In this document: one piece after another, positions 11,046 to 21,339 of the stretch
How positions within the stretch are numbered: the first letter of the stretch is position 1
Layout: each line of letters opens with the position of its first letter
DNA from: Dichetophora obliterata
Taxonomy: Eukaryota > Arthropoda > Insecta > Diptera > Sciomyzidae
Assembly: GCA_963920525.1 (NCBI GenBank)
Contig: OY986436.1
Location: forward strand, 23,856,818-23,920,817
Direction: 5' to 3'
Length of the DNA stretch: 64,000 bases
Notes under the pieces: generated by a model
Database searches by the model: none
What the model saw: the letters and a program-made list of their open reading frames with translations, nothing else
Told to the model about the DNA's origin: nothing
Made by a program: the position numbers and the translations under genes

Positions 11046-11444
11046 TGGTGTTAGGAACCAGTTAGGAATTATACGTTTGCCGTGTGTATTGCTGTAGTGT
11101 ATTATTTGAAGCTACTCTTTTGTGTTATTTTGTCATAAGTAAGTATGTGTGTTTGTGTGTCGTCGGTTTGTTTTATGGTGTCATGATTAGGTATGTAGCG
11201 TGTGTCTGAATGTATGGTTTAGTGACGGGTGCAGTAGTTAGGTATTTGCTGTCGCTGTTATTTTGTCATAAGTAATCATTGTGTGTCGGTATGTTCAACA
11301 GCTGCAATATAATATTTAATGTTATTTATATAGTAATAATAATATTATAGCTTAAGTTATAATATAACAATTATTTAAATTAGTTTATAGATTAGTAATA
11401 ATAAATTGTATTGGTAGTTGTAATATTTGTAACGTCACGTTACA

Positions 11445-12270
11445 AGGGTACGGTAGGGTAAGGTAGTTTAGGGTAGAGTATGCTAGGGTAGGCTAAGGTA
11501 GGGTACGGTAGTTTAGGGTAGAGTAGGCTAGGGTAGAGTAGGGTAGCGTAGGGTAGGGTAAGGCAAGGTAAGGTTAGGTTGGGTTAGATAAGGTTAGGTA
11601 ATGTAAGGTAAGGGTAGGTAAGGTAAAGTAAGGTTAGGTAAGGTTAAATAAGTAAAGGTAAGTAAAGGTAAATGATTGGAGATCAAGTAAATAACTGAAG
11701 ATCAAGTAAATGATTGGAGATCAAGTAAATGATTGGAAGGTGAATTAGGGTTAAGTCTAGGGTAGAACAGGGTAGGATAGAATAGGATAGAATAGGACAG
11801 GATAGGATAGGATAGGATAGGATAGGATAGGATAGGATAGGATAGAATAGGATAGGATGGGATAGGATAGGGTAGGGTTGAGTAGGATATGATAGGATAG
11901 GGTAGGTTAAAGCAGGGTAGAGTAGGATTGGGTAAGGTAGGGTGGAGTAGGCTAGGGTAGAGTAGGGTGGGGTAGAGTAGGGTAAGGAAAGGTAAGGTTA
12001 GGTTAGGTTAGGTAAGATGAGGTATGGTAAGGTAAGGTAAGGTATGCTATGCTATGCTATGCTATGCTATGGGATGGTATTGTATGGTATGGTATGGTAT
12101 GGTATGGTATGGTATGGTATGGTATGGTATGGTATGGTATGGTATAGTAAGATAAGTTAAGATAAGGTAAGACAAGTTAAGATAAGATTAGATAAGATAA
12201 GGTAAGGTAAGTTTAAGTAAGATAATTAAAGGTAAGTTAAAGTAAGATAATTTAAGGTAAGTAAACTTGA
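11445..12270. repeat. Pentanucleotide arrays of successive sequence types
   Basis: The array changes type along its length: GGGTA/AGGTA, then GATAG (about 11760-11880), then GGGTA again, then GCTAT and GGTAT (about 12045-12145), then AAGAT/AAGGT. All share a 5-bp period. Runs such as GGTATGGTATGGTATGGTAT are nearly perfect. Confidence 0.9.
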
Positions 12271-12325
12271 GATCAAGTAAATGAGTGGTTTTTAATATTG
12301 TTTCACGAAGAAAATAAACAATATT

Positions 12326-12580
12326 CAGCCCTATCGGGAATAATTTTTCACGCGGATTCGGAAAAGGGAGTTTTCACTTTTAAGATAAACATTTTAAAAT
12401 TTTGTATGCAAATTTGTTCATCTAAGGTTGATACAGAAATTTGCACCATTAGAATATTAAAATTTTTGATGAGAACAGAAATGACCGAAAAATACAAAAA
12501 TACCAAATGCTTTTATATTCCTTTTTTAGAATATCATCTTTTTGGGTACCAATTTCAATTCAAAATATCAGATTTTTTGT
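12326..12580 (+). mobile_element. Single end of a CAGCCC-type MITE
   Basis: CAGCCCTATCGGGAATAATT and the following CACGCGGATTCGGAAAAGGG match the left end of the elements at 36547-37412, 51152-51364 and 58591-58812. No matching right end is found nearby, so this copy looks truncated. The right limit given is a guess. Confidence 0.6.
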
Positions 12581-13215
12581 GAGATGGTGAATTTCTTTTT
12601 TATAATATCTCTAACTTGCAACAAATACTTTCTCTTTCCTGTCTTGGGTCTACGTGCAATTGTACTTGGTGATAAATTTAAACGCTCTTTCAGAGAAATC
12701 AACGAAATTAATACTCTCAGAAATTTGCAATCCTGTGGCAAGGTCTTCGCGTGTACTCCATGTTGGGGGATCAAATTTCAAGAAATCCATTTTTATTTCG
12801 TTTCTAATGGTATTTTTTGATCAAAGAATGCAAAAATGTAGCCAGCTCTGCCTTTAGAAATTTATCAAACAAAGCAGCAGAAACTTTTTGAATTAGTTTT
12901 TTAACTAATTCTTTATTAACCCTACGGAGAAAGCAGAGTCAATTGCCCTTAAATGACTGGTCCCATGACAGCTCCAATGGACAACTATCAACTGTTATTG
13001 ACAACGCCATGTAAAAGTGACCGGTCGGTTTCATATGTTGGCAACCTTATCACGTGGTAGGTTCTGAAAAGGTCCCTTTTTCCTTAAAACAGGTCACCAA
13101 TCTACTATTCTGGACCGGTCACTGGACCGATTTGTCTTCAAAAAAATTGTTACCTTGAGTTTGTTTAACTACAAGGATCTCAACGTTCCCGAAAATTAAC
13201 GTTTTTAAAAACACT
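12581..13215. other. No recognisable feature
   Basis: Ordinary AT-rich sequence. It contains two GACCGGTC-like phrases (near 13020 and 13115) but no gene. Confidence 0.4.
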
Positions 13216-13655
13216 TCAAGTCAAGTCAAGTCAAGTCAAGTCAAGTCAAGTCAAGTCAAGTCAAGTCAAGTCAAGTCAAGTCAAGTCAAGTCAAGTCAAG
13301 TCAAGTCAAGTCAAGTCAAGTCAAGTCAAGTCAAGTCAAGTCAAGTCAAGTCAAGTCAAGTCAAGTCAAGTCAAGTCAAGTCAAGTCAAGTCAAGTCAAG
13401 TCAAGTCAAGTCAAGTCAAGTCAAGTCAAGTCAAGTCAAGTCAAGTCAAGTCAAGTCAAGTCAAGTCAAGTCAAGTCAAGTCAAGTCAAGTCAAGTCAAG
13501 TCAAGTCAAGTCAAGTCAAGTCAAGTCAAGTCAAGTCAAGTCAAGTCAAGTCAAGTCAAGTCAAGTCAAGTCAAGTCAAGTCAAGTCAAGTCAAGTCAAG
13601 TCAAGTCAAGTCAAGTCAAGTCAAGTCAAGTCAAGTCATGTCAAGTCAAGTCAAG
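13216..13655. repeat. Near-perfect (TCAAG)88 array
   Basis: TCAAG is repeated about 88 times over 440 bp with one visible substitution, TCATG near 13636-13640. It then decays into TTACG/TTAAC. It is far more uniform than the other pentamer arrays, so it expanded recently or is poorly assembled. Confidence 0.95.
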
Positions 13656-14890
13656 TTACGTTAACTTAAGTTAAGCAAAGTTAGTAAAGAAGACAAAGTT
13701 CGCAAGATATTGTCGCATTAATAATCCTAACAAAATTGAAATAAAATTATGTCAATTCTGTTAAAGAAATTTAATATTTGAAAAACATATACATGTTTAA
13801 ATATTTTCGAATATTAAACACTTACCATTTACGATGATGATGAAAATGATTGACATGAAAATAATCTTTAATCCACATTTTGATGACATTATTTTCGACG
13901 TGCGAACCGAGTATTAAAAAAAATTACTAAAAAAAATAAAAAATAACACAAAATAAACTCTCCGCTACTGTGTGCTGCAGGAATATGCATCCATGTATGA
14001 TGAGTTTACTAGGACCTTTGCGTTTGTTCCTGTTACTTTTGCTGTTGTTGTGATCTCACTGTTGTACAATGAAGTTCAACGTTATATTATTTTTGCTTTG
14101 ATTTCTGTCACAAAAATGCACAAAATTGCTTTAAATGTGGCTAATCTATGCTAAAGAGTAGCCATGACAGTTGCGTTTTTTTCTTCTCTTTTTTTGGCGA
14201 TTGCGATGGTGGTAGAGATGACGGTGGTTATTGTTGGATATGGCAATGGCCAAGCCGCAGCACCGAAAGAGCGCAAGAATATCAAAAACACACGTTTAAC
14301 GTTGCTTCTTTCTTTAATTTTTTAATTCGTTATGCATGCGTTCACTTTTTAGACATTTTTTCTTTATTTTTGTTATTTTTAGTATGGGTTTAAAAACACG
14401 TATTTAGTTATTTCCATGATTTTAAAAATGAACACTTTATATGGAATTTTTTGGAAAAAATTTTTTGGCCAAAAAAATGGTTCTTCCAAAAACTTTTCGT
14501 CGCTAAGAAGAATTACAGTGAATTGTAATGATTTCAATTAATCTGAAAAGAAGCAAGAAAGAAAAAATATTGTAAGTGAGATAAGGCGATTATAGGATAA
14601 TAAATTTTGTTGCATGCTTTTAGGCAATATTTTAAAAATAAAAGATAAGATAATTAATGTTACTGCATACTTTTAGGCACTATTTTAATATAAAAATATC
14701 TAGATTGACTTCACATCAGTGGCGTAGAAAGCTTTTTGATGGGGGGATCTCCGTTAAAAATACAATAACTTAAAAAAGTATTCTTTTAAATACCTGATTA
14801 CATCATGACTTTTTCGTAAAGTCGAATGTCATGTTTCAGAGCCTTACTTTGTTTAAACGGCGAAAAGCGGTATTTAGGTAAAAAGTTATG
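13656..14890. other. No recognisable gene
   Basis: AT-rich sequence with short open frames of 60-81 codons that lack family features. The phrase CAGTGGCGTAGAAAG near 14718 may mark the edge of a repeat. Confidence 0.4.
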
Positions 14891-14894
14891 GGCT

Positions 14895-15295
14895 TGCATG
14901 AATATTTGGCCATGACAAAGCTATTCCGCTATGTGTGCCGCTATTGCTTAGACTCGTCCATAAGCGCAGCCATCTGTCCAATTCAAACGATTGCTTGGCT
15001 ATGTTCGATCCCAATCCGAAGGAGTTTTTCGCCGTTTCCTAGCAGTAGACGAAACATGGATATATCACAACACACCAGAGACCAAGGAACAGTGAAAGCA
15101 GTGGCTTTCTCCGGGTAGTTGTGAACTAAAGAAGGCCAAGGTAGGTCTGTCGGCCGACAAGGTCATGGCGACAGTTTTTGGGATGCATGCATAGCCATTC
15201 ACATCGATTACCTTAAAAAGGGTAAAAAGATCACAGGCAAATATTATTCATAGCTGTTGGACATTGATTTAAAGCAAAAACGAACGCATTTGACG
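14895..15295 (+). pseudogene. mariner transposase remnant (plus strand)
   Basis: Translating across frames gives mariner landmarks: RRFLAVDETWIYHNTPE (VDETW codons at 15045-15059), then KKAKVGLSADKVMATVFWD and IHIDYLKKGKKITGKYYS. These cover the first catalytic Asp of the D,D34D triad and the region before the second Asp. A TGA or stop lies after TKEQ, and the reading frame shifts more than once, so it is dead. The helix-turn-helix end and the C-terminal third are missing. It lies just outside the 3' end of the minus-strand LINE at 15305-19250. Confidence 0.85.
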
Positions 15296-15866
15296 AATAA
15301 AAAAGGCTCTTAATCATTTAGTTGGCGCTACAACCGTATGTCGGTCTTGGTCTTATCTAAGAATGTGCGACAGCCATTTCTGTCTCTCGCTTGCTTGCGC
15401 CAGTTGGAAATTCCAAGCTTCGTCAAGTTGTCCTTTACTTGGTCTTTCGAACGAAGATGCGGTCGTCCTCTTCTGCGTTGACCGCCGCTGGGTACCGAAT
15501 CGAATATTTTTTCCTATGGAGCATCGTCTTTCATGTGCTGAACATGACCAAGCCAACGAAGCCGCTCGATTTTAATGCGCTTGACTATGTCGATGTCAGC
15601 GTACAGCTCGTACAGTTCATCATTCCACCGTATTCGATACTCGTCATTGACGCAGATTAGTCCGTAGATCTTACAAAGGATCTTTCTCTCGAAGGCTCCT
15701 AAAGTCTTTTCATCTGAACTGCTCAGCGTCCAGGTTTGTGATTCTTAAAGTACGACGGGCATGATTATAGAGCGCGATTTTCGTTCGTCGATAGAGGGCT
15801 CTACTTCTAAATTGCCTGCTGAGCCCAAAGTATCACCTGTTGGCAAGATTTATTCTTCGTTTGATC

Positions 15867-16285
15867 TCAATGCTGATGTCGTTGGTTGATGCTAGCTCCC
15901 AGATAGGCGAAGTCATTCATAACCTCAAAGGAGGTATTGTCTACAGTAACGTGGGTTCCAAGACGCTGGGACTGTTTGTTTGTTGACACCAAGTATTTCG
16001 TCTTATCTGCATTCACTACCAGACCCATTCGACTTGACTCTCTTTCTAATCTGGAAAATGCTGCACTGACTTCGCGCGTATTATGACCAATGTTATGGCT
16101 CGTGTTATGGCCTATGATATCGATGTCATCAGCATACGCAAGTAGCATAACACTCTTGTAGAATATTGTGCCACTACGTCTCAGATCAGCAGCTCGGATG
16201 ATCTTCTCCATCATTAGGTTGAAAAAGTCGCACGATAAGGAATCACATTGTCTGAAACCTCGTTTGGTGCGAAGGCGTTTGATAA
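15867..16285 (-). pseudogene. LINE reverse transcriptase, catalytic half, copy 1
   Basis: The frame holds GFRQCDSLSCDFFNL, where an active copy would read GFRQGDSLS, and the catalytic YADD motif (codons at 16136-16125) in LLAYADDIDIIGH. It is followed by SRLERESSRMGLVVNADKTK and FAYLGASIN, typical of the palm/thumb part. A small in-frame duplication after YADD (HNTSHNIGHNTRE) is absent from copy 2. The N-terminal 26 residues of the longest open frame come from the nested mariner side, not from the LINE. It is inactive because it is separated from the rest by insertions. Confidence 0.85.
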
Positions 16286-17175
16286 TTCCGTGTAAAATGA
16301 AGCAAGGAATTATTTTCACGGCAAAAAACGTTTTATTTCTCAACACTCATAGTATTCGACATTGACCGTTATTTTCGGTGAAAGGTAATAGATGTAGATT
16401 ACACCGCGTTTATCCCAAAATACTGTCGTCGTAACCTTTTTGGCCGAAAGCACCGTCTTCACCTTCTTCGTAGGACGTTCGGTCGGTGAAGTCCACTGTT
16501 TCGACAGTTCCTTTGTCTCTGGTTTTTAGTGATGGATCCATGTTTCGTCCACGATTACTAATCGACAGAAAAAAATCCTTCTTATCTTTGTTCAACATCG
16601 CCAAGCACGCCGTTGAATCAGTCACACAATCGCGTTTATGGTCGATAATGAGCAAAAGCGGCTATCCCATCTTGCGGATAATTTTTTCATGTCCAAATTA
16701 TTTCACAAAATGTTCCACATTCATTCGTTTGAGATGACTGCGTCCTCAACAATCTCGCTCACTTTAGCTCTGCGATCGGCCAACACGATATCGTGAATTT
16801 TAGTGACCATTTCTGGTGTGGTGACTTCATTTAAGCGTCCAGAAAGTTCGGCGTCACTTGTGCTTGTACGACCGCATCGGAATTCAGTACAGCACTTGTG
16901 AATCATTTCAATCGATAGTATATAGTCCCTATAGTATTAATCAAGCCTTTCCTTGGTTTGGCTGATGGTTTTTTTGCGCAGAAAATAGTGCTTGATGAGT
17001 GCACGAAATTCACTTTTTTCCATTTTCGCCACAATTCACAAGAGCACCTGCTGTCAATGGCTACCAAACACAAACTAAGCGTTGCAGCGAGCTGAAATTT
17101 TAACAGTAGTCTATTAACAGATGGTAGAGTACAGGATCAGTGCTGCATTTGAAGTTACTATGCGGGAAATAAAAA
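16285..17175 (-). mobile_element. mariner remnant nested in LINE copy 1
   Basis: A transposase start MEKSEFRALIKHYFL is encoded from ATG at 17023 and soon meets a stop. Further on come RTSTSDAELSGRLNEVTTPE and MVTKIHDIVLADRRAKVSEI (16906-16721), the mariner helix-turn-helix region, and ACLAMLNKDKKDFF (16655-16410). The VDETW block is present but frameshifted and followed by a stop. The C-terminal third is missing. It sits where the second LINE copy has continuous RT sequence, so it inserted after the LINE. Terminal repeats are not clear, so limits are approximate. Confidence 0.8.
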
Positions 17176-17188
17176 ATTCAATAACTTC

Positions 17189-17545
17189 TCAAATTGCCCT
17201 CATAACAAATGGTGGGGAGAGGTCCTCCCCGATTTTAACTGCGCTGCTGGTGTTGCTCAGTGTCATCCTGTAAAGAAGTATTAGTTTTGCAGGAATACTA
17301 AATTCAGAGATGGTGGAGTACAGGTGCTTCCTTTTTGGGCTATCGCAGGCGGCTTTGTAGTTGACAAAAATATGTTGGGTGTCGACTTGTTTTTCTTGGG
17401 TCTTCTCCAAAATTTGTCGTAGCGCGAAAATCTGGTCAATGGAGGAATTTCTAGGTCTGAAGCCATACTGATAAGGTCCAATCAATTGGTTTAGAATGGG
17501 CTTCAATCTTTCACGTAAAACGATCGATAGGACCTCATATGCGAT
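17189..17545 (-). pseudogene. LINE reverse transcriptase, N-terminal half, copy 1
   Basis: The minus strand encodes NIAYEVLSIVLRERLKPILN, then LIGPYQYGFRPRNSSIDQIF, LRQILEKTQEKQVDT and KLILLYRMTLSNTSS. These are the fingers region and the GFRPGKST-type block of LINE reverse transcriptases. It is continuous with the RT half at 16285-15867 once the mariner is removed. An active copy would have Asp-Phe after DYKAA; here the text reads NYKAACD, which suggests loss of a key residue. Confidence 0.8.
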
Positions 17546-17554
17546 ATTAAGAAG

Positions 17555-17898
17555 TATTTTTTTTTACTGGCCATTTCAGCGCTTGGAAGGACTTTGACCT
17601 AGCTTCTATTGATCAATTGTGTTGTGCGTGTTATTAAATGTTTGATCACAAATGAACGAGAACTGGACCTACGTATTTTATGCCGACTCCGAACGGCTTA
17701 TGTTCTCAAGAAGCTTTACATGGCAATTTTTTTTACTCTCTGAGGTTTGCCATTGTCTGCAGAGAGGTGACGACCGAACAGAAAAATTATTTCAATGGAA
17801 AAACTATCTGTCTGAGCTGGAATTGAACCCGGGCTACCGCAGTTCTTTAGCTTAGGGGCCACGCACTCTACCCACTAGGCTACGGCCGCCACCGGCCG
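17555..17898 (-). mobile_element. tRNA-derived SINE A, copy 1 (reverse, nested in the LINE)
   Basis: On the minus strand it begins GGCGGCCGTAGCCTAGTGGG (A box) and has GGGTTCAATTCC (B box) about 50 bases on. It ends in a run of A (seen as T9 near 17558 on the plus strand). Flanks ATTAAGAAG (17546-17554) and AATAAGAAG (17899-17907) form a 9-bp target duplication with one change, and uninterrupted LINE copy 2 has TATTAAGAAGG there. A second copy is at 58233-58548. Confidence 0.85.
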
Positions 17899-17934
17899 AA
17901 TAAGAAGGATTATTCCACGGTAATTGGCACATTG

Positions 17935-18235
17935 TCGGCCTTTGACTATCAACTCAGAGGTCCCTGGTTCGAATCCGGGTGCGGGCATGGTTCTTTTCAC
18001 TTTCTTTGTTCTTTCCTACATTTAAGAATTATGGAAAACTAAAAAATCCACAACTAAATTGTGGAATTTAAGGACAGGAACAACTAAGGGCTGGAAATGC
18101 TTGCCGAGGTTAACGCATAACACTAGCCTCGGTTAAAAACAATTCAAATTGTCTTTCACGGTTGTTTCGCCTAATCAATAATTCTCGTATGGTTCCAATC
18201 AATTGCTCTAAGTAAATCTATCCCTTTCCTTTGAG
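17935..18235 (+). mobile_element. tRNA-derived SINE B, copy 1, A box deleted
   Basis: It aligns over ~300 bp with the copy at 49085-49380. The B box GGTTCGAATCC is at 17966-17976, but the 23 bases holding the A box are missing between TCGGCCTTTG and ACTATCAAC. Pol III transcription would therefore be impaired. The tail shares GGAAATGCTTGCCGAGGTTA with copy 2. Confidence 0.85.
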
Positions 18236-18339
18236 GTCAAAGTCCAATTGGCGGGATAGATACAAACCCCATAATTGGGGTTTCCGGAATATCATTTATA
18301 TTGGCGGGATTGTTGTCAGCGTCGCCATTTAGAAGCTTA

Positions 18340-18365
18340 GGGAGCGTTTATAGTGCGGACATACG
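18340..18365 (+). repeat. Isolated end resembling the TAA-flanked element at 26710
   Basis: GGGAGCGTTTATAGTGCGGAC after TTA resembles the terminal repeat GGGCGCGTTTATAGTGGCGG of 26710-28162. No partner end was found, so this is a fragment at best. Confidence 0.35.
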
Positions 18366-18695
18366 ACCGAACATATAGAGAAGTGTGCCCTCCATAACGT
18401 TTTAAGAGCCTTTCATAAGAGGCCCCGGTTTTAAAACCATCGGAAAGGCAGCCTAATTCCAGTCGCCATACATCTCAATCTTCTCATGCTCGCGCTTTTC
18501 GGCCTCTTTTTTCCGCCTGAAAATACATCTCTTTTCCCTCCTCATCTCTTTGTATCATACCTTAGCAACGTACCTTAGCAACGCACCTTAGCAACGCACG
18601 TTACAACCGACAGCAGGGTGCCTTTATAGGGGGCGTCGCGCCACTCCTGGTTGTACCACTGGTTTCGGTGAGGGTGGTGGTAGCCAATCACTTCT

Positions 18696-19245
18696 TCAGC
18701 AGCCGCACGCATGGAGTTGGAAATGTGTGTCCACATCGATTGGAGGATTGCTTTGAAGCAGGAGTGAGAGTCGAGTGGCGAAAGCTTCAGCTGTCTGTTT
18801 CGATTGCAGCTTGTCGACGTCTAGCTTTCTCTGTGTAGGGTTGCGTGCATTCTTAGCTGCGCACAGACGTGTACGGATCTTGTCTGCGACAAGATAGTGA
18901 TTCGAATAAATGTTTGCACCACGGATCGTGCGTACATCCAACACACTGAAAGAGTGCCTTCCGTCGATCAAAACGTGATCAATTTGATTTTTGGTTTTTT
19001 GATCAGGAGACATTCAGATGCTTGAATCTAGTGCTACTTACGACCATGTTTCGTGCTGAGACGAAGTCAGTCAGCCTCATTCCGTTATCGGATTTGTTGG
19101 CGTGGAGGCTAAACTTTCCGACTGTTGGACCAATTATATTTTCCCTGCCCACCTTAGCGTTGAAGTCACCAAACACGATTTTTGCGTCGTGACGGAGGCT
19201 CCGCTCGTTAGCATTTTCAAGGCGCTCGTAGAAAATTTTTTCCAC
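18696..19245 (-). pseudogene. LINE endonuclease domain, copy 1
   Basis: Two overlapping minus-strand frames give an AP-endonuclease-like domain: IVFGDFNAKVGRENIIGPTV and GMRLTDFVSARNMVV (19245-19003), then KNQIDHVLIDGRHSFSVLDV, RGANIYSNHYLVADKIRT (19013-18696). GDFNA, the IDHV block and SNHYLV (SDHYLV in active copies) are the conserved motifs of the APE fold that nicks DNA for target-primed reverse transcription. The frame change near 19010 and Asp to Asn in SNHYLV show decay. It is the most 5' recognisable part of this LINE copy. Confidence 0.85.
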
Positions 19246-19250
19246 TTCCT

Positions 19251-20955
19251 CTTAAATGTGAAATACATTACGTTTGATTCTAAAAGACTCTTCCAATTTA
19301 GTAAGACTCTAATAGACTCTAAAGTCAATTTTTGTGAACATAAAAAAATAAAAAAATTGCTATCAATTTTAGCACTTTAAAGAACTACTTTTTGTATTTT
19401 TAAGCAACATTCTTACATAGCAAGAAAACTGCATGCGAAGATAAAAAAAAACTAAATTCTTGGTTTATTATTTTAGGTTATCATTTAACTGTACAGCAGT
19501 CTTAAAACCGTTCAAAATTTCAATTTTCAAAGATTTGCCAGAGATAAACTAAACTATTGCGTTTTGCTGCAAGGATATATGTTCATATATTAATATTATT
19601 CCATTGTGCTCTCTGCAATAACTATCGGAATATTTTGTCCTTCTTGTACACGTTGCTTGTATTATCACGTCGTGCGAATATGTGTGTGTGTGTTTTTTTC
19701 TATTTTTACTCTAATATGAGCTGAGCGAAAATAGCAGTAAAACGTAGTGGAAGCAAAAATACTGCCCCTAGCTTTATTCTTTTTGCAGGACACACCAGCA
19801 GTGTTCGGATGCATATATTGTATCACTTATTTTGTTTTGTTTTTTTTTTCTTTTTTTTTCAACACTGGATGTCATCATAACAACAAAAAGGAAAAGTCAT
19901 ATGATTGCGTTTTCTGTAATAAATTTTGTGGGACAACTTTTGTAGTTGTTTTTATATACGGTACCATATCACAGAAAACGTAGTGATTCTCTATTAAAAA
20001 TAGGTATTAAAAGGCGCAACAGCTGAAAAAAGGAGCAACTGTAAGGTAAGGGATTCGCGGGATTTAAAAATGCAATCCCAGAATTTCAAAATTTTCACTT
20101 TAGTAGAAATTCTATACAAAAATTTTGCAATATGTAGTATTAAACCTTCCAATATACTCAAATTATCAAAATAAATAAGATTCTAGTCAAGAGATTTTTA
20201 ATAATGCCTTACCCTCTAACCGCTAAATCTTTAGGAGCGACAAATTAATAGAAAATACATTTTTTTTTCTAAACTAGAGCTTAACGACAGTTAAAATTAC
20301 TTCCGAAGTAAAATTAACTTTTTCGTTTTGTTGTTAGACATAGAAAAAGAAAGGATGTATCCTTCACTTCTTCATTCATAACACACAAAGTTGGATTTAT
20401 TTACAGCAATAAAATATGCAAAGAGATATTACAATATCGTACCTTCTCAACAACAATTGTTTCAAATCACTAACTTTTTTTTTAGTCAATATTTTGGTCA
20501 ATAAAAACAAAGAAATCAGTGCACGAGAATATTGTTTCAACGAACTTACTGCTCACACGCGACTGGCCATATATGTAAGCAAAACGGAGCTTTTGAGAAC
20601 TTTCAAAGTTTTTAAGCAAAGAATGTCAAATTTCTGATGAAACTGATGGCAGTTGTTTTAAACAAAAACCAAATGCCCCTGTAGAGGAAATGAGATTTTA
20701 GTAATAGATGCCCTGAGGCACTTTTACTGGTTAGAGGGTTAAGGGTTCAGTCTAGTTAGTTGGGTCGAGTTTCTGACTGCAATAACTGTGTAGAATGTCA
20801 TACTAAAAGAGCCACTAAGCCAAACTACGTTTTTCGAGCGGACGATTCTCATAACTCAGTCAACTTATAACGAATCTCAATGTTTTTTTTTTTAAATACG
20901 CGTAATTAAAATGTCTATGGAATGGACCATAATCTAACCGGTTCATTGCACATTT
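19251..20955. other. No recognisable gene
   Basis: AT-rich sequence with poly-T runs (about 19838-19860). Open frames here are short and of low complexity. Confidence 0.4.
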
Positions 20956-20959
20956 AATT

Positions 20960-21335
20960 TTATATTACTTATTTTTACGAATTCGGTACTGTCACGAACG
21001 CTATGTAGAAGTGGGTCGCTGAATCCGAATCCGTTGTCAGAATTTCAAAATTATGTAATTTTTTATAATAGGGTTGCCATCTTATATGTATTTTTAAGAA
21101 TTGTAACCATCATTTAACAGTGTTAGGGAGTCGCTGATTTCAAATCTTAAGTCAGAATTGTAAAATTCAATGAATTTGTAAAAATACCAAAAAAGAAGGT
21201 GGCAACCCTATTAACCATATTGAATTTTGAAATTCTGAGTTCAGATTCGAAATCAGCGACGCCCTAACACTGTAAAATGATGGTTAAAATTCTTAAAAAT
21301 ACATATTATTAGGTGGCAGCCCTTAAAATTTAATT
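20960..21335. repeat. Foldback copy of the TCGCTGATTTCG repeat family
   Basis: AGTCGCTGATTTCAAATCTTA with AGGGTTGCCATC on its left is mirrored by TCAGATTCGAAATCAGCGAC and AGGTGGCAGCCCT, forming arms of roughly 130 bp around 21195. The GTCGCTGATTTCGAATCT phrase is the same as in the satellite at 545-5290 and in 31240-32130. Confidence 0.75.
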
Positions 21336-21339
21336 CATT

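Larger units (their letters stand above)
10136..11444 (+). mobile_element. Putative solo LTR, 1309 bp
   Basis: The segment starts TGTGACGGTGG and ends CGTCACGTTACA, giving the TGT...ACA ends typical of LTRs. It interrupts a pentamer array, and AGGG lies on both sides (10132-10135, 11445-11448). That match is weak evidence because AGGG is common in the array. Inside are a TATA-like TTTTATATTATG (11034-11045) and AATAAA at 11400-11405, in the order expected for U3-R-U5. No gag or pol is present. A 20-base phrase around TTATTTTGTCATAAGTAA occurs twice (near 11120 and 11258). Orientation is inferred from the TATA and polyadenylation signals. Confidence 0.55.
15305..19250 (-). mobile_element. Decayed APE-type LINE, copy 1, with nested insertions
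   Basis: Reading the minus strand from 19250 downwards gives an endonuclease domain (19245-18696), a linker, a reverse transcriptase (17555-17189, then 16280-15867) and a C-terminal part (15600-15310). A second copy of the same family at 51520-53225 lines up with it and shows what was inserted: a mariner remnant, a reverse SINE A and a SINE B. The encoded proteins resemble insect LINE proteins often annotated as craniofacial development protein 2-like. The exact clade (RTE, CR1 or other) is not settled here. Confidence 0.85.

Noticed and set aside
9834..12270. TAGGG-like arrays as a telomere
   Set aside because: The unit is 5 bp and changes along the array, and flies of this group do not use simple telomerase repeats. 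Unique sequence lies on both sides.
16721..17023. Host domesticated mariner gene
   Set aside because: Stops, frameshifts and loss of the C-terminal part show that it is a dead copy.
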